Shown here piece after piece: positions 1 to 10,692 of a stretch of DNA of 64,000 bases (positions are counted from its first letter, which is position 1; every line of letters starts with the position of its first letter). The notes below the pieces were generated by a model, which saw nothing but the letters and a program-made list of their open reading frames with translations, did not search any database and had not been told where the DNA came from. The stretch comes from Nocardioides sp. SYSU D00065 (lineage in GTDB: Bacteria > Actinomycetota > Actinomycetes > Propionibacteriales > Nocardioidaceae): NCBI RefSeq assembly GCF_017916425.1, contig NZ_JAFMSX010000001.1, positions 124,001 through 188,000 on the forward strand, read 5' to 3'. The position numbers and the translations under genes are program-made.

Positions 1-850
1 CGTGCAGCTGGCCGAGCTCCTCGAGCGAGGCCTGCTTGTGCTCCAGCCGGAGGTGGCCGGCCTGGCGCAGGTGGTCGGGGATCTCCTCGCCGAGGATCTC
101 CAGGGCGCGCTCGACGCGGGCTCCCGCTGCGACTGCGGCCCGGGCCGAGCGGCGCAGGTTGGCGTCGTCGAAGTTCGCGAGGCGGTTGGCGGTCGCGCGG
201 ACCTCGCGGCGCATCCGCCGCTCCTCCCACGCCATCAGCGACTCGTGGGCCCCGAGCCGGGTGAGCAGCGCACCGATGGCGTCGCCATCGCGGATCACGA
301 CCCGGTCGACGCCGCGCACCTCACGGGCCTTGGCGGAGATCCCAAGACGCCGGGCGACGCCGACGATCGCCAGGGCGGCCTCGGGGCCCGGGCAGGTGAT
401 CTCGAGCGACGACGAGCGTCCGGGCTCGGTCAGCGACCCGTGCGCGAGGAAGGCGCCGCGCCACGCTGCGACGGCGTCGCAGCCACCGCCGCTGACGACG
501 CCCGGCGGAAGACCCCGCACGGGACGCCCGCGCTGGTCGAGCAGCCCCGTCTGCCGGGCGAGGGCCTCGCCGTCCTTGGTGACGCGCACGATGTAGCGGC
601 TGCCCTTGCGGATGCCGTTGCCCTGCACCATCACGACGTCGGAGGGGTGGCCGTACACCTCCGCGATGTCCTTGCGCAGCCGGCGCGCGGCGGCGCCGGT
701 GTCCAGCTCGGCCTCGACGACGATGCGACCGCTGACGATGTGCAGGCCGCCGGCGAAGCGGAGCATGGAGGCCACCTCGGCCTTGCGGCAGCAGGTCTTC
801 GTGATCTGGGTGGAGGCGAGCTCTGCCTTGACCTGTGCCGTCATTGCCAT
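1..850 (-). CDS. whiA: DNA-binding protein WhiA (3' end cut by the window)
   Basis: Sporulation/cell-division regulator family with an N-terminal LAGLIDADG-like fold and a C-terminal helix-turn-helix. The first ~283 residues are present; the C-terminal part lies outside the window. The start ATG at 850 gives an N-terminus [11 protein letters not shown], as in Streptomyces WhiA; an in-frame ATG at 844 is the alternative. Family hallmarks are [19 protein letters not shown] near residue 20, [20 protein letters not shown] in the middle, and the conserved [19 protein letters not shown] stretch near residue 215. It is the last gene of the uvrC-rapZ-yvcK-whiA block, an arrangement widely conserved in Actinobacteria, and follows yvcK after a 64-nt gap. 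Confidence 0.95.
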   Translation of the reverse strand, partial: MAMTAQVKAELASTQITKTCCRKAEVASMLRFAGGLHIVSGRIVVEAELDTGAAARRLRKDIAEVYGHPSDVVMVQGNGIRKGSRYIVRVTKDGEALARQTGLLDQRGRPVRGLPPGVVSGGGCDAVAAWRGAFLAHGSLTEPGRSSSLEITCPGPEAALAIVGVARRLGISAKAREVRGVDRVVIRDGDAIGALLTRLGAHESLMAWEERRMRREVRATANRLANFDDANLRRSARAAVAAGARVERALEILGEEIPDHLRQAGHLRLEHKQASLEELGQLH

Positions 851-914
851 GGCCCGAATCCTCCCACGGTGGTCAACAACCCTCGTCGCCCTCCCCGAGG
901 TGCGAGCGGGCCGC

Positions 915-1883
915 TCAACCCTCGTCCACGATGCGCCGGAAGGCGGCCGCCAGACGGTCGGGGTCGTGGCGGGGCTCGCCGGGCACGGCGATGTCCTCGA
1001 CCACGAGCCGGGCCCCGCGGGCGGCGACCGCCCGCTCGAGCTGGTCGCGGTCGCCGGCCAGCGTCGAGGGGTCGACCAGCACGGCGTGCACCGTCAGGTC
1101 CGGGGCGTGCTCGAAGAGGGCGGCGAGGTGGTCCTCGGGCCCGAAGCCGGTCGTCTCCCCCGCCTGCGCCTCGAGGTTGAGCACCACCACGAGTCGGCCG
1201 GTGGTGTCGGCGAGCGCGCGCCGCAGGCCCGGGACCATCAGGTGCGGGATGACCGAGCTGAACCACGAGCCCGGCCCGAGCACGACCCACTCGGCAGCCA
1301 GGATCGCCTCGACGGCCTCCTCGCACGCCTGCGGGTCCGCGGGCACGAGGGCGACGGACTCGATCCGGCCCGCGGCGGTCGCGACCTCCACCTGGCCGCG
1401 TACGACGCTCACCGCGCCCGGGTCCGCACCGTCGCCGCCGCGCACCCGTGCGGTGATGTCCATCGGTGTCGTCGCCATCGGCAGCACCCGCCCGTGGGCG
1501 CCGAGCAGCCGGCCCACCCAGTCCAGGCCCCGGACGTGGTCGCCCATCAGCTCCCAGAGGCCCACGATCAGGAGGTTGCCGACGACGTGGCCGTTCATCT
1601 CGCCCTGGCCGGCGAAGCGGTGCTGGACGACGTCGGCCCAGGTCCGGCCCCACTCGTCGTCGCCGCACAGCGCGGCGAGGGCCATCCGCAGGTCGCCGGG
1701 AGGCAGCACGCCGAACTCGTCGCGCAGCCGCCCGGACGAGCCGCCGTTGTCCGCGACGGTCACCACCGCGGTCAGCTCGTCGATGGTGAGGTCGTCGTGG
1801 AGGCGGCGCAGCGCCGACAGCGTCGCCGCCAGCCCGTGCCCGCCGCCCAGGGCCACCGCGGCCTGGGCGGTCTCGCGGGCCAC
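915..1883 (-). CDS. yvcK: YvcK/CofD-like UDP-GlcNAc-binding regulatory protein
   Basis: 322 residues, normal length for the gluconeogenesis-factor family YvcK (CuvA in mycobacteria), which links cell-wall precursor status to cell shape and carbon metabolism. The glycine-rich nucleotide-binding start [16 protein letters not shown] (residues ~10-25) and [21 protein letters not shown] (~44-64) are typical; so is the [17 protein letters not shown] segment near residue 205. The gene starts one base after the rapZ stop, so the two are almost certainly co-translated. The function as UDP-GlcNAc sensor is known for relatives and inferred here. Confidence 0.94.
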   Translation of the reverse strand: MARETAQAAVALGGGHGLAATLSALRRLHDDLTIDELTAVVTVADNGGSSGRLRDEFGVLPPGDLRMALAALCGDDEWGRTWADVVQHRFAGQGEMNGHVVGNLLIVGLWELMGDHVRGLDWVGRLLGAHGRVLPMATTPMDITARVRGGDGADPGAVSVVRGQVEVATAAGRIESVALVPADPQACEEAVEAILAAEWVVLGPGSWFSSVIPHLMVPGLRRALADTTGRLVVVLNLEAQAGETTGFGPEDHLAALFEHAPDLTVHAVLVDPSTLAGDRDQLERAVAARGARLVVEDIAVPGEPRHDPDRLAAAFRRIVDEG

Positions 1884-1884
1884 G

Positions 1885-2754
1885 TCACTCCCTGCCGAGG
1901 TCGCGGTGGGCGGTGCTCACGTCGTAGCCGTCCTGGCGGAGGAGCTCCGCGACCGCCTCCGACATCGCGACGCTGCGGTGCTTGCCGCCGGTGCAGCCGA
2001 CCGCGACCTGCATGAACCGCTTGCCCTCGACGAGGTAGCCCTCGGCGACCGTCCTCAGGACGGGGAGGTACTGGGTGAGGAAGGTCCCCGCGTCCGGCTG
2101 GGCCAGCACGTAGGCGGCGACGTCGGGGTCGCGACCGTTCTGCGGGCGCAGCTCGGGGACCCAGTGCGGGTTGGGCAGGAACCGCATGTCCGCCACCCAG
2201 TCGGCGTCGACCGGGATGCCGTACTTGAACCCGAAGCTGATCACGGTGATCTTCAGCCGGGTCGAGGCCGCGGTGCCGAACAGCTCCGCGATGCGGTCCT
2301 GGAGCTGGTGAACGTTGTAGCTCGAGGTGTCGAGCAGGACGTCGGCGTCGCCGCGGAGGTCGGCCATCACCTCGCGCTCGCGGCGCAGGCCGTGCAGCAG
2401 CCGGCCGCCACCTTGCAGGGGGTGCGGGCGGCGCGCGGCCTCCTGGCGTCGCACGAGGACCTCGTCGGTGGCCTCGAGGAACAGCAGCGTCGTCGGGCGG
2501 CCCGTGACCTGCTGGTGCCGGTTGGCCTGCAGGGAGTCGAAGAACGAGCCGGACCGCACGTCCACCACGACCGCGATCGGCTGGTGCATGCCGCGGCTGT
2601 CGTCGACGAGCCGCACCACGTCGCGCACCAGGGTGGGCGGCAGGTTGTCGACCACGAAGTAGCCGAGGTCCTCCAGCTCCTTGGCGGCCGTGCTGCGACC
2701 GGCGCCGGTCATGCCGGTGACGATCACCAGCTCGCCGGGGGTCGGCTCGTCCAT
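1885..2754 (-). CDS. rapZ: RapZ/YvcJ-type nucleotide-binding RNase adapter
   Basis: 289 residues. The P-loop GMTGAGRSTAAKELED near residue 14 and the switch-like segment VVDVRSGSFFDSL near residue 60 mark the RapZ/YvcJ ATPase family. The C-terminal half carries the family signature SFGFKYGIPVDADWVADMRF and VAVGCTGGKHRSVAMSE. The start ATG shares its A with the uvrC stop (TGATG at 2756-2752), giving a one-base overlap and tight translational coupling. In Proteobacteria the family controls amino-sugar synthesis through small RNAs; its job in Actinobacteria is less clear, but the link to yvcK suggests control of GlcNAc supply. Confidence 0.94.
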   Translation of the reverse strand: MDEPTPGELVIVTGMTGAGRSTAAKELEDLGYFVVDNLPPTLVRDVVRLVDDSRGMHQPIAVVVDVRSGSFFDSLQANRHQQVTGRPTTLLFLEATDEVLVRRQEAARRPHPLQGGGRLLHGLRREREVMADLRGDADVLLDTSSYNVHQLQDRIAELFGTAASTRLKITVISFGFKYGIPVDADWVADMRFLPNPHWVPELRPQNGRDPDVAAYVLAQPDAGTFLTQYLPVLRTVAEGYLVEGKRFMQVAVGCTGGKHRSVAMSEAVAELLRQDGYDVSTAHRDLGRE

Positions 2755-4748
2755 CAGTCGTCCTCCATGATCTCGCCGGTGGCGGTGTTGATCGTCGGCG
2801 TCCTGGCCGCAGTCTTGCGGGTGGCGTCGGCCTTGGCGACGGCATCCTTGATCGCGGTCGCGGTGCGGGGACCGATGCCGGGCACCAGCGCGATCGCGTC
2901 GACGTCGGCCTCGCGCAGCTTCTTGAGCGAGCCGAAGTGCTTGAGCAGCGTCTTGCGCCGCACCTCGCCGAGCCCCGGCACGTCGTCCAGCATGCTCTCG
3001 ACCATCGACTTCGAGCGGCGGTTGCGGTGGTGGTTGATCGCGAATCGGTGCGCCTCGTCGCGGATCCGCTGCAGGAGGTAGAGACCCTCGCTGGTGCGGG
3101 CCATGATCACCGGGTCCTCCTCCCCCGGCAGCCACACCTCCTCGAGCCGCTTGGCCAGCCCGCACACCGGGACGTCGTTGAGGCCCAGCTCGGCCAGCGC
3201 CTGCTGTGCCGCCGCCACCTGGGGCGGGCCGCCGTCGACGACCACGAGCGCCGGGGCGTACGCGAACTTGCGGGGGCGTCCGGTCTCCGGGTCCACCAGC
3301 ATCGGGCCGGAGTCGGTGGCGACCGTCTGGCTCCTCGCCTGCTCGTCGAGCAGGCGGCGGAACCGCCGGGTGATGACCTCGTGCATCGAGGCGACGTCGT
3401 TCTGCCCGTCGACGCCGCGGATCACGAACCGGCGGTACTCCGACTTGCGCGCCAGGCCGTCCTCGAAGACGACCATCGAGGCGACGACCTCCGTGCCCTG
3501 GAGGTTGGACACGTCGTAGCACTCGATGCGCAGCGGCACCTCGTCGAGCGCCAGCGCCTGCTGGATCTCCTCCAGCGCCCGGTTGCGGGTGGTGAGGTCG
3601 CTGGCGCGCTTGGTCTTGTGCAGCGCGAGCGCCTGGGCGGCGTTGGTCGCCACCGTCTGCTGCAGGTCGCGCTTGTCGCCGCGCTGCGGCACCCGGATGG
3701 CGACCCTGCTCCCCCGCCGCTCGGTGAGCAGCTCCTCCAGGACGTCGTGGTCGGGCGGGAGCGCCGGCACCAGCACCTCGCGCGGGATCGAGTCCCGCCC
3801 CTCGTCGGCGCTGACGCCGCCGTAGAGCTGGAGCAGGAAGTCCTGCACGAGCTCGGGCGTGCCGCCCTCGTCGGTGCGGTCGGCGACCCAGCCGCGCTGC
3901 CCGCGGATGCGCCCGCCGCGGACGTAGAAGATCTGCACGGCGACCTCGAGCGGGTCCTCGGCGAGCGCGATGACGTCGGCGTCGGTGCCGTCGCCGAGCA
4001 CGACCGCCTGCTTCTCCAGCGCCCGGTTGAGGGCGCCGAGGTCGTCGCGCAGGCGCGCGGCCTTCTCGAAGTCGAGCGCCTCGCTGGCGGCGTACATCTG
4101 GCGCTCGATGCGCCGGGTGAACGCCGTGGTGTTGCCGGCCATGAAGTCGCAGAAGTCGTCGACGATCGCCCGGTGCTCCTCGGGGGTGACGCTGCCGACG
4201 CACGGGGCCGAGCACTTGTCGATGTAGCCGAGCAGGCACGGCCGGCCGATCTGCGCGGACCGCTTGAAGACGCCGTTGCTGCACGAGCGCATCGGGAAGA
4301 CCCGCAGCAGCAGGTCGACGGTCTCGCGGATCGCCCAGGCGTGGCTGTAGGGACCGAAGTAGCGGGTGCCCTTGCGCTTGGCCCCGCGGCCGACCATCAC
4401 GCGCGGGAACTCCTCGCCCACGGTGACCGCGAGCCACGGGTAGGACTTGTCGTCGCGGTACTTGACGTTGAACCGCGGGTCGAACTCCTTGATCCAGCTG
4501 TACTCGAGCTGGAGCGCCTCGACCTCGGTGTCGACGACCGTCCACTCGACGCTCGCGCCCGTGGTGACCATGCTGGCCGTGCGCGGGTGGAGGTTGGAGA
4601 TGTCCTGGAAATACGACGACAGCCGGGACCGCAGGCTCTTGGCCTTGCCGACGTAGATCACCCGGCCCTTGGCGTCGCGGAACCGGTAGACCCCCGGATT
4701 GGTCGGGATCGAGCCCGGCGCGGGTCGATAGGAGCTGGGGGATGCCAC
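2754..4748 (-). CDS. uvrC: UvrC, excinuclease ABC subunit C
   Basis: 664 residues, full length. Makes both incisions in nucleotide-excision repair together with UvrA and UvrB, both also in this window. An N-terminal GIY-YIG nuclease domain begins at [20 protein letters not shown] (residues ~18-37); a UVR motif ([20 protein letters not shown]) lies near residue 225; the RNase H-like second nuclease domain includes [20 protein letters not shown] near residue 405; the C-terminus has tandem helix-hairpin-helix motifs ([20 protein letters not shown] and [12 protein letters not shown]). First gene of a tight block with rapZ, yvcK and whiA. A ~30-residue C-terminal tail follows the HhH motifs. Confidence 0.97.
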   Translation of the reverse strand: MASPSSYRPAPGSIPTNPGVYRFRDAKGRVIYVGKAKSLRSRLSSYFQDISNLHPRTASMVTTGASVEWTVVDTEVEALQLEYSWIKEFDPRFNVKYRDDKSYPWLAVTVGEEFPRVMVGRGAKRKGTRYFGPYSHAWAIRETVDLLLRVFPMRSCSNGVFKRSAQIGRPCLLGYIDKCSAPCVGSVTPEEHRAIVDDFCDFMAGNTTAFTRRIERQMYAASEALDFEKAARLRDDLGALNRALEKQAVVLGDGTDADVIALAEDPLEVAVQIFYVRGGRIRGQRGWVADRTDEGGTPELVQDFLLQLYGGVSADEGRDSIPREVLVPALPPDHDVLEELLTERRGSRVAIRVPQRGDKRDLQQTVATNAAQALALHKTKRASDLTTRNRALEEIQQALALDEVPLRIECYDVSNLQGTEVVASMVVFEDGLARKSEYRRFVIRGVDGQNDVASMHEVITRRFRRLLDEQARSQTVATDSGPMLVDPETGRPRKFAYAPALVVVDGGPPQVAAAQQALAELGLNDVPVCGLAKRLEEVWLPGEEDPVIMARTSEGLYLLQRIRDEAHRFAINHHRNRRSKSMVESMLDDVPGLGEVRRKTLLKHFGSLKKLREADVDAIALVPGIGPRTATAIKDAVAKADATRKTAARTPTINTATGEIMEDD

Positions 4749-4760
4749 CCGCCAACCCTA

Positions 4761-4790
4761 CGGGCGGCCCCCGACACCGGGGACCGCCCG
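4761..4790 (-). terminator. GC-rich hairpin between the protease gene and uvrC
   Basis: A 7-bp stem (4761-4767 with 4784-4790) continues through a C-run/G-run pair (4768-4771 with 4779-4782), with one bulged A and a small loop. It sits just after the stop of the upstream minus-strand protease gene (4812) and just before uvrC (4748). There is no T-tract, as is common in high-GC actinobacteria. Confidence 0.6.
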
Positions 4791-4811
4791 GTCAGCCGAC
4801 CGGAGTGCCGC

Positions 4812-6992
4812 TCAGCGCACCTTCTCCGGACGGGACTTCACGGTCGCCTTCTTGTAGCCCTTCTTCTTGCCCGTCACCTTGACGACGAGCTTCTTGCCAC
4901 GCATGCCGCGGGTGACGACGAGCTTCTTCTTCGTCGCTCCCTTGACGGCCGACTTGCCGACGAACCACTGGTAGGTGAACTTCGTGCCGTTGGTCCAGCC
5001 GGGGGTCTTGGCGACCACCCGCTTGCCGACCCGGGCCTTGCCCGCGATCTTCGGACGCTTCGTGGCGAGGCGCCCGATGGTCACCTTGGCGGTCGAGCCG
5101 GACCGGGCGAAGGTCGACGTCGCGTAGCCCGCGGCGCGGGGGTACTCCGCCACCTGGATCGTCTTGCCGAGGTCCTTCGCCGTCAGCCGGTACGTCGGTC
5201 CGGTGGCGCCCTGGATGATCGTGCCGTTGCGGCTCCACTGGTACGTCGGTGCCAGGTCGGCGGGTCGCTCGGCGTAGTAGTTCACCCAGCTCAGGCCGAG
5301 GGCCGTCAGCGTCTGCCCGACCCGGGTCGTGCCGCTGACCTCCGGCGCCCGGCGCGCGCCCACGGCGTGCCAGCTAGCCGGCGCGACCGCCTGGCGGGCG
5401 GACTCCACCGTGCGCGGGTTGTGGCCCGGGGCGTACGCCGTCACGGCGACGCTGAGCGCCCCGCCCGCCATGGCGAGGCTCGGGCGGAACGTCCGCTCCT
5501 CCGCGTTGGCGATGGGCTGGCCGTTGAAGAGCCACTGGAACCGGTAGCCGGCGGGCGCCGGGCTGAAGCCGGAGACGCTCGCGGTCACGTCGCGCAGCGC
5601 GGTCGGCCCCGTCGTCACGGCGCTGCCGCCGGCGACGGTGGGCACGTTGGTGTTGCGGGCGACCGAGACCGTGCTGCCGTTGCCGGTCACCTTGAGCGTT
5701 CCGCTCGCGTTGGACCAGGTCTCGCCACCCGTCAGCACGCCGTCACCGCCGGCGGCGTGGAGGAAGGCGCCGCTCGACTCGTTCTCCCGCTCGATGGTGA
5801 TGCCCGGTGCGTAGCTCTGGCCGTAACCGTAGTCTGTGAGGTTGCAGGCACTGGCGTAGCAGGTGCCGGCGTCGTTGCCCGTCGCGTTGCGGTAGTCCAC
5901 GAAGTGGCGACGACCGTCGTCGGGGTCGATGAACACGACGCTGCGCAGCCCGCCGGCGGCCGAGCGGGCCGCCAGGGACCACGGCCCGCCGCCGTTGCTC
6001 GCGTCGACGACCTCGCCGGCGCCGACGATCCCCTGCTCCCAGCGGTAGACGGTGCCCAGCACGGGGCTGCGGTACTGGTTCGGAGCGGCGCCCATCACCT
6101 CGTAGGCGTCGCCGTACTCCTTCGCGATGTTGTTGGCGTGCTCCAGCCCGACGTTGTGCCCGAACTCGTGGTCGATCGTGGGCTGCGACTGGGGGCGGGC
6201 GCCGAAGATCATCGGTCCACCGCTGGCGAAGGACGCGCCGAGCCGGGCCCGGCCGGCGGTGACGTCGCTGCAGTTGGCCGGGACCACGATGACAAGGTGG
6301 TTGGGCGACCTGCCCGAGAAGTCCACCCCGGGGTATGCCTGCGCGGCGACGCTGTCCACGACGGCGGGGAAGTCGGCGCCACCCGCGCCGAGGCCGCAGC
6401 CTGCGCCCACCGAGCTGGCCGTCGTCGTCACCGGCGTGACGCCCGTGACCGTGGTCCACGACGGGATCATGCCGGCCGACTCCCGCACCCAGTACTGCTG
6501 CGAGGCGTCGATGTTCGCCAGGATCTGCTGGTCGCTGAGCCCGATGGTGCCGAAGTTGGTCACCTTGGCGACGTACGTCGTGTGGTTGGTTGGCCCCGGC
6601 GACGGCGCCGGGTGCGCGACCCGGGCACGGACCACCTCCATGGGTGCCGCCGACTGCGTCGCTCGCCGCAGCGTGCTGGCGCGCAGCGAGCCGGTCAGCG
6701 TCCGGCCGCTTCCCTCGCCCGGCACGGCGACCGTGCCGGTGAAGCGCGACAGCGGCTCGGCCTCGAAGCCGTCGGCGAGCTCGATGGTGCGCCCCGACGG
6801 CAGCAGCAGCGAGTAGCGGTCCGGCTGGCCGTTCTCGCCTGCCAGCACGATGACCGTGCCGGTGACCTCGACGGTGTCCCGCGACGCGCCGGCGGCCGGC
6901 GCCGCGCCGCCCTGCGTTGGCATGAGCAACGCCGCCGCGACGGCCGCGGCCGATGCGACGGCGGTGCGCGTTCGTACAGCCCTGATCAACAT
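4812..6992 (-). CDS. Secreted metzincin-type zinc metalloprotease with Ig-like C-terminal repeats
   Basis: 726 residues. A basic N-terminus and hydrophobic stretch (VASAAAVAAALLM) followed by an Ala-rich cleavage region form a signal peptide. The extended zinc site HEFGHNVGLEH lies near residue 273 (HExxHxxGxxH, metzincin clan; resembles M11/reprolysin-like secreted proteases), preceded by a pro-like domain of ~120 residues. After ~residue 450 come Ig/AIG-like repeats of the type YRFQWLFNGQPIANA and YQWSRNGTIIQGATGPTYRL, ending in a Lys-rich repeat, probably for wall or matrix attachment. The ATG at 6992 was chosen because GGGGGAG lies 6 nt upstream and the signal peptide starts there; longer in-frame extensions look non-coding. 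Substrate unknown. Confidence 0.85.
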   Translation of the reverse strand: MLIRAVRTRTAVASAAAVAAALLMPTQGGAAPAAGASRDTVEVTGTVIVLAGENGQPDRYSLLLPSGRTIELADGFEAEPLSRFTGTVAVPGEGSGRTLTGSLRASTLRRATQSAAPMEVVRARVAHPAPSPGPTNHTTYVAKVTNFGTIGLSDQQILANIDASQQYWVRESAGMIPSWTTVTGVTPVTTTASSVGAGCGLGAGGADFPAVVDSVAAQAYPGVDFSGRSPNHLVIVVPANCSDVTAGRARLGASFASGGPMIFGARPQSQPTIDHEFGHNVGLEHANNIAKEYGDAYEVMGAAPNQYRSPVLGTVYRWEQGIVGAGEVVDASNGGGPWSLAARSAAGGLRSVVFIDPDDGRRHFVDYRNATGNDAGTCYASACNLTDYGYGQSYAPGITIERENESSGAFLHAAGGDGVLTGGETWSNASGTLKVTGNGSTVSVARNTNVPTVAGGSAVTTGPTALRDVTASVSGFSPAPAGYRFQWLFNGQPIANAEERTFRPSLAMAGGALSVAVTAYAPGHNPRTVESARQAVAPASWHAVGARRAPEVSGTTRVGQTLTALGLSWVNYYAERPADLAPTYQWSRNGTIIQGATGPTYRLTAKDLGKTIQVAEYPRAAGYATSTFARSGSTAKVTIGRLATKRPKIAGKARVGKRVVAKTPGWTNGTKFTYQWFVGKSAVKGATKKKLVVTRGMRGKKLVVKVTGKKKGYKKATVKSRPEKVR

Positions 6993-7090
6993 GTGGTGCT
7001 CCCCCGTCGTGCCCCCGGTTCGGGGCGTTCGGGGAGCATCATGGCGTATCGAGGCCCCGGAGGGCCTCGGAACCCCCGGCTCGGAACCGC

Positions 7091-7552
7091 TCAGGCGCGG
7101 GAGATGGAGTCGCCGTCGACGGTGATCTGCACCGCCTCCAGCGGAGCCGTGGCCGGCCCGGACAGCGGCGAGCCGTCCTCGAGCGAGAACTCGCTCGCGT
7201 GGCACGGGCACGGGATGACCCCGTCCGTGCTCGACTCGACCGCGCAGCCCAGGTGGGTGCAGATGGCCGAGAACGCCTTGAAGTCCCCCTCGGTCGGCTG
7301 GGTCACCACGACCTTCGCAGCGGCGACCACGAAGCAGCCGCCGACCGGCACGTCGGCAGCCCTCGCCAGGGTCGCGGCGCCGGAGCCCTCGCCGCCGGCG
7401 TCAGCGCTCGCGCTGGGGTCGGTCGTCGCGTCGCCGGACGTCGCCGGGTCGGTCGCGGTCGTGTCGTCCGAGCCGCAGGCGGCGAGGACGGGGACGCCGA
7501 CGACGATCGCGGCGGTTCCGGACAGGGCACGTCGTCTGTTGATCACGGTCAT
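7091..7552 (-). CDS. Rieske [2Fe-2S] lipoprotein
   Basis: 153 residues. The N-terminus has a twin-arginine-like NRRRALSG followed by a hydrophobic core and a lipobox ending in LAAC (Cys ~26), so it is probably exported folded and lipid-anchored. A linker rich in Asp, Thr, Ser and Ala separates this from the Rieske fold, which contains both cluster-binding loops: CTHLGC (near residue 100) and CPCHASEF (near 116). Such small Tat Rieske proteins are common in actinobacteria; the redox partner is unknown. It lies downstream of uvrA in the same orientation but has its own leaderless-type promoter. Confidence 0.9.
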   Translation of the reverse strand: MTVINRRRALSGTAAIVVGVPVLAACGSDDTTATDPATSGDATTDPSASADAGGEGSGAATLARAADVPVGGCFVVAAAKVVVTQPTEGDFKAFSAICTHLGCAVESSTDGVIPCPCHASEFSLEDGSPLSGPATAPLEAVQITVDGDSISRA

Positions 7553-7558
7553 GCCGTG

Positions 7559-7564
7559 ACCCTA
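7559..7564 (-). promoter_or_regulatory. -10 box TAGGGT of a leaderless promoter (Rieske gene)
   Basis: TAGGGT is separated by 6 nt (CACGGC) from the ATG at 7552, placing transcription start at or next to the start codon. Confidence 0.6.
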
Positions 7565-7637
7565 GCCAGCACACCTGTGAGGACCCTGTGACTACCACGA
7601 CGTGCGGGTGACCGACGCCGCGGCGCCTCGCCGCCGA

Positions 7638-10600
7638 CTACTCGGCAGGAGCCTTCTTGGCGGGAGCCTTGGTGGCGGCGGCCTTCTTGGCGGGAGCCTT
7701 CTCCGCCGCAGCCTTGGCGGTGGCCTTCGCGGTGGTCCTGCGCGCCGGTGCCGCAGCGGCGGCGGCCGAGGGACGCCGCGGCTTGCCCGGCTGCTGCGCG
7801 CCACGACCCTCGAGGATCGGCTTGAGGAAGGCCCCCGTGTGGCTCTCGGCCACCGCGGCCACCTCTTCCGGCGTGCCCTCGGCGACCACCGTGCCACCGC
7901 GCGAGCCGCCCTCGGGACCCATGTCGATCAGCCAGTCGGCGGTCTGGATGACGTCGAGGTTGTGCTCGATCACCAGCACGGTGTTGCCCTTGTCCACCAG
8001 CCCGGACAGGACGTGGAGCAGCTTGCGGATGTCCTCGAAGTGCAGCCCCGTGGTGGGCTCGTCGAGGACGTAGACCGTGCGGCCGGTGGACCGCTTCTGC
8101 AGCTCGCTTGCCAGCTTGACGCGCTGCGCCTCGCCACCCGAGAGCGTGGTGGCCGGCTGCCCCAGCCGGACGTAGCCCAGGCCGACCTCGCACAGCGTCT
8201 GCATGTGCCGCGAGATCGCCGGCACGGCGGCGAAGAAGTCGGCCGCCTCCTCGATGGGCATGTCGAGCACCTCGGCGATCGTCTTGCCCTTGTAGTGCAC
8301 CTCCAGCGTCTCGCGGTTGTAGCGGGCGCCGTGGCAGACCTCGCACGGGACGTAGACGTCGGGCAGGAAGTTCATCTCGATCTTGATCGTGCCGTCACCG
8401 GAGCACGCCTCGCAGCGTCCGCCCTTGACGTTGAACGAGAAGCGGCCCTGCAGGTAGCCGCGCATCTTGGCCTCCGGCGTGGAGGCGAAGAGCCGGCGCA
8501 CGTGGTCGAAGACGCCGGTGTAGGTGGCCGGGTTGGACCGAGGGGTGCGGCCGATCGGCGACTGGTCGACGTGGATGACCTTGTCGACGTGCTCGAGCCC
8601 GGTGATCTTCGTGTGCCGCCCGGGGACCGTGCGGGCGTTGTAGATCTGCTTGGCCAGCGAGGTGTAGAGGATGTCGTTGACCAGGGTCGACTTCCCGGAG
8701 CCGGAGACGCCGGTGACGGCGGTGAAGACGCCGAGCGGGAAGCTGACGTCGACGTTGCGCAGGTTGTGCTCGCGGGCGCCGTGCACGGTCAGCTCGCGCC
8801 CCTTGGTGCGCGGGCGGCGTACGGCGGGGATGGGGATCTCGCGCCGACCGCTGAGGTACTGGCCGGTCATCGAGTCCGGGTGGTTGAGCAGGTCCTCGAC
8901 CGAGCCCGAGTGGACGACCTGGCCGCCGTGCTCACCGGCCCCCGGGCCGATGTCGACGACCCAGTCGGCCACTCGCACCGTGTCCTCGTCGTGCTCGACG
9001 ACGATGAGGGTGTTGCCGAGGTCCTTGAGCCGCACCAGCGTCTCGATCAGCCGCTGGTTGTCGCGCTGGTGGAGACCGATCGAGGGCTCGTCGAGGACGT
9101 AGAGGACGCCGACCAGGCCGGCGCCGATCTGGGTCGCCAGCCGGATCCGCTGCGCCTCGCCGCCGGACAGCGAGCCGCTGGGCCGGTCGAGGGAGAGGTA
9201 GTCGAGGCCGACGTCGAGCAGGAACTGCAGCCGCTCCTGGATCTCCTTGAGGACGCGCTCGCCGATCTGGCGCTCGCGCACCGACAGGTCGAGCGTGCGG
9301 AGGTAGTGGGCGGCCTCGTTGATCGGCAGCGCGCACACCTCGGCGATGTTCTTGCCGCCCTGGTCGCGCGGGCCCAGGGTGACCGACACCGAGACCGGCT
9401 TGAGCCGCGTGCCGCGGCAGGTCGGGCACGGCACCTCGCGCATGAAGCCCTCGAAGCGCTCGCGGCTCGTGTCGGACTCGGCCTCGCGGTGGCGGCGCTC
9501 GACGTAGGGGCGTACGCCCTCGAACGCGGCGTAGTAGGCGCGCTGGCGGCCGTAGCGGTTGCGGGTGACGACGTGGACCTTGGTCTTGTGACCCTCGAGC
9601 AGCGAGGTCCGCGCCTTGGCGGGCAGCTGCTCCCAGGGGGTGTTGAGGTCGAAGCCGAGCTCCTCGCCGAGCGCGTTGACCAGACGGAGGAAGTAGTCGG
9701 CGACGTGGGCACCGCTCCACGGCGCGATGGCGCCCTCGCCGAGCGTCGCGCTCGGGTCGGGGACGACCAGCTCGGGGTCGACCTCCATCCGGGTGCCGAG
9801 ACCCGAGCAGGCCGGGCACGCACCGAAGGGCGAGTTGAAGGAGAAGGAGCGCGGCTCGAGGTCGTCGGTGTCGATGGTGTGGTCGTTGGGGCACGCCATC
9901 TTCTCGGAGAACTTCATCTCCCGGCCCGGGTCGGCGGCATCGAGGTCGACGAAGTCGAAGACGACCAGCCCGCCGGCGAGGCCCAGGGCCGTCTCGACCG
10001 AGTCGGTGAGGCGGCGCTTGGACGACTCCTTGACCGCGAGGCGGTCGACGACCACCTCGATGGTGTGCTTGAGCTTCTTGTCGAGGACCGGCGGCTCGTC
10101 GAGCGAGTGGGTCTGACCGTCGACGCGCGCGCGGCTGAAGCCCTGCTGCTGCAGCTGGCGGAACAGCTCGACGTACTCGCCCTTGCGGCCCCGGATCACC
10201 GGTGCGAGCACCTGGAAGCGGCGTCCCTCCTCCAGGCCGAGGATGCGGTCGACGATCTGCTGGGGCGTCTGCCGCTCGATCGGCGCGCCGCAGGTCGGGC
10301 AGTGCGCGCGGCCGGCGCGGGCGTAGAGGAGGCGGAGGTAGTCGTAGACCTCCGTGATGGTGCCGACGGTGGAGCGAGGGTTCTTCGACGTGGACTTCTG
10401 GTCGATGCTGACCGCGGGGCTGAGGCCCTCGATGAAGTCGACGTCGGGCTTGTCCATCTGTCCGAGGAACTGACGGGCGTACGCCGACAGCGACTCGACG
10501 TAGCGACGCTGGCCCTCGGCGAAGATCGTGTCGAAGGCCAGGCTCGACTTGCCCGACCCGGACAGGCCCGTGAAGACGATGAGCGAGTCACGCGGGAGGT

Positions 10601-10661
10601 CGAGGGAGACGTCCTTGAGGTTGTGCTCCCGGGCGCCCCGGATGATCAGCTGGTCGGCCAC
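7638..10661 (-). CDS. uvrA: UvrA, excinuclease ABC subunit A
   Basis: 1007 residues. Damage-recognition ATPase of nucleotide-excision repair. Two ABC modules are evident: the first Walker [21 protein letters not shown] near residue 30, the second [15 protein letters not shown] near residue 650, each with its signature ([12 protein letters not shown] and [17 protein letters not shown]). Zinc-binding CxxC pairs are seen at [21 protein letters not shown] and CEVCHG. GTG at 10661 is chosen because GGAAG lies 5 nt upstream and the protein then begins [15 protein letters not shown], as in other UvrA. The last ~55 residues are an Ala/Lys/Pro-rich, histone-H1-like tail beyond the usual end. A LexA box lies upstream, so damage induction is expected. 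Confidence 0.96.
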   Translation of the reverse strand: MADQLIIRGAREHNLKDVSLDLPRDSLIVFTGLSGSGKSSLAFDTIFAEGQRRYVESLSAYARQFLGQMDKPDVDFIEGLSPAVSIDQKSTSKNPRSTVGTITEVYDYLRLLYARAGRAHCPTCGAPIERQTPQQIVDRILGLEEGRRFQVLAPVIRGRKGEYVELFRQLQQQGFSRARVDGQTHSLDEPPVLDKKLKHTIEVVVDRLAVKESSKRRLTDSVETALGLAGGLVVFDFVDLDAADPGREMKFSEKMACPNDHTIDTDDLEPRSFSFNSPFGACPACSGLGTRMEVDPELVVPDPSATLGEGAIAPWSGAHVADYFLRLVNALGEELGFDLNTPWEQLPAKARTSLLEGHKTKVHVVTRNRYGRQRAYYAAFEGVRPYVERRHREAESDTSRERFEGFMREVPCPTCRGTRLKPVSVSVTLGPRDQGGKNIAEVCALPINEAAHYLRTLDLSVRERQIGERVLKEIQERLQFLLDVGLDYLSLDRPSGSLSGGEAQRIRLATQIGAGLVGVLYVLDEPSIGLHQRDNQRLIETLVRLKDLGNTLIVVEHDEDTVRVADWVVDIGPGAGEHGGQVVHSGSVEDLLNHPDSMTGQYLSGRREIPIPAVRRPRTKGRELTVHGAREHNLRNVDVSFPLGVFTAVTGVSGSGKSTLVNDILYTSLAKQIYNARTVPGRHTKITGLEHVDKVIHVDQSPIGRTPRSNPATYTGVFDHVRRLFASTPEAKMRGYLQGRFSFNVKGGRCEACSGDGTIKIEMNFLPDVYVPCEVCHGARYNRETLEVHYKGKTIAEVLDMPIEEAADFFAAVPAISRHMQTLCEVGLGYVRLGQPATTLSGGEAQRVKLASELQKRSTGRTVYVLDEPTTGLHFEDIRKLLHVLSGLVDKGNTVLVIEHNLDVIQTADWLIDMGPEGGSRGGTVVAEGTPEEVAAVAESHTGAFLKPILEGRGAQQPGKPRRPSAAAAAAPARRTTAKATAKAAAEKAPAKKAAATKAPAKKAPAE

Positions 10662-10692
10662 TGTGCTTCCTCGATCTGGCGTAACGGTGGAG

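Noticed and set aside
2937..7559. A 1540-codon open frame on the plus strand over uvrC and the protease gene
   Set aside because: It is the antisense of well-supported genes; the product is Arg/Ala/Val/Asp/His-rich low-complexity sequence with no domain, as expected from GC-rich codon bias.
7638..7800. Tandem-repeat-like DNA (repeats of GGCGGGAGCCTT) near 7660-7720 that could suggest a repeat array or CRISPR
   Set aside because: It is the coding sequence of the Ala/Lys repeat tail of UvrA; spacing is irregular and in-frame, with no spacers.
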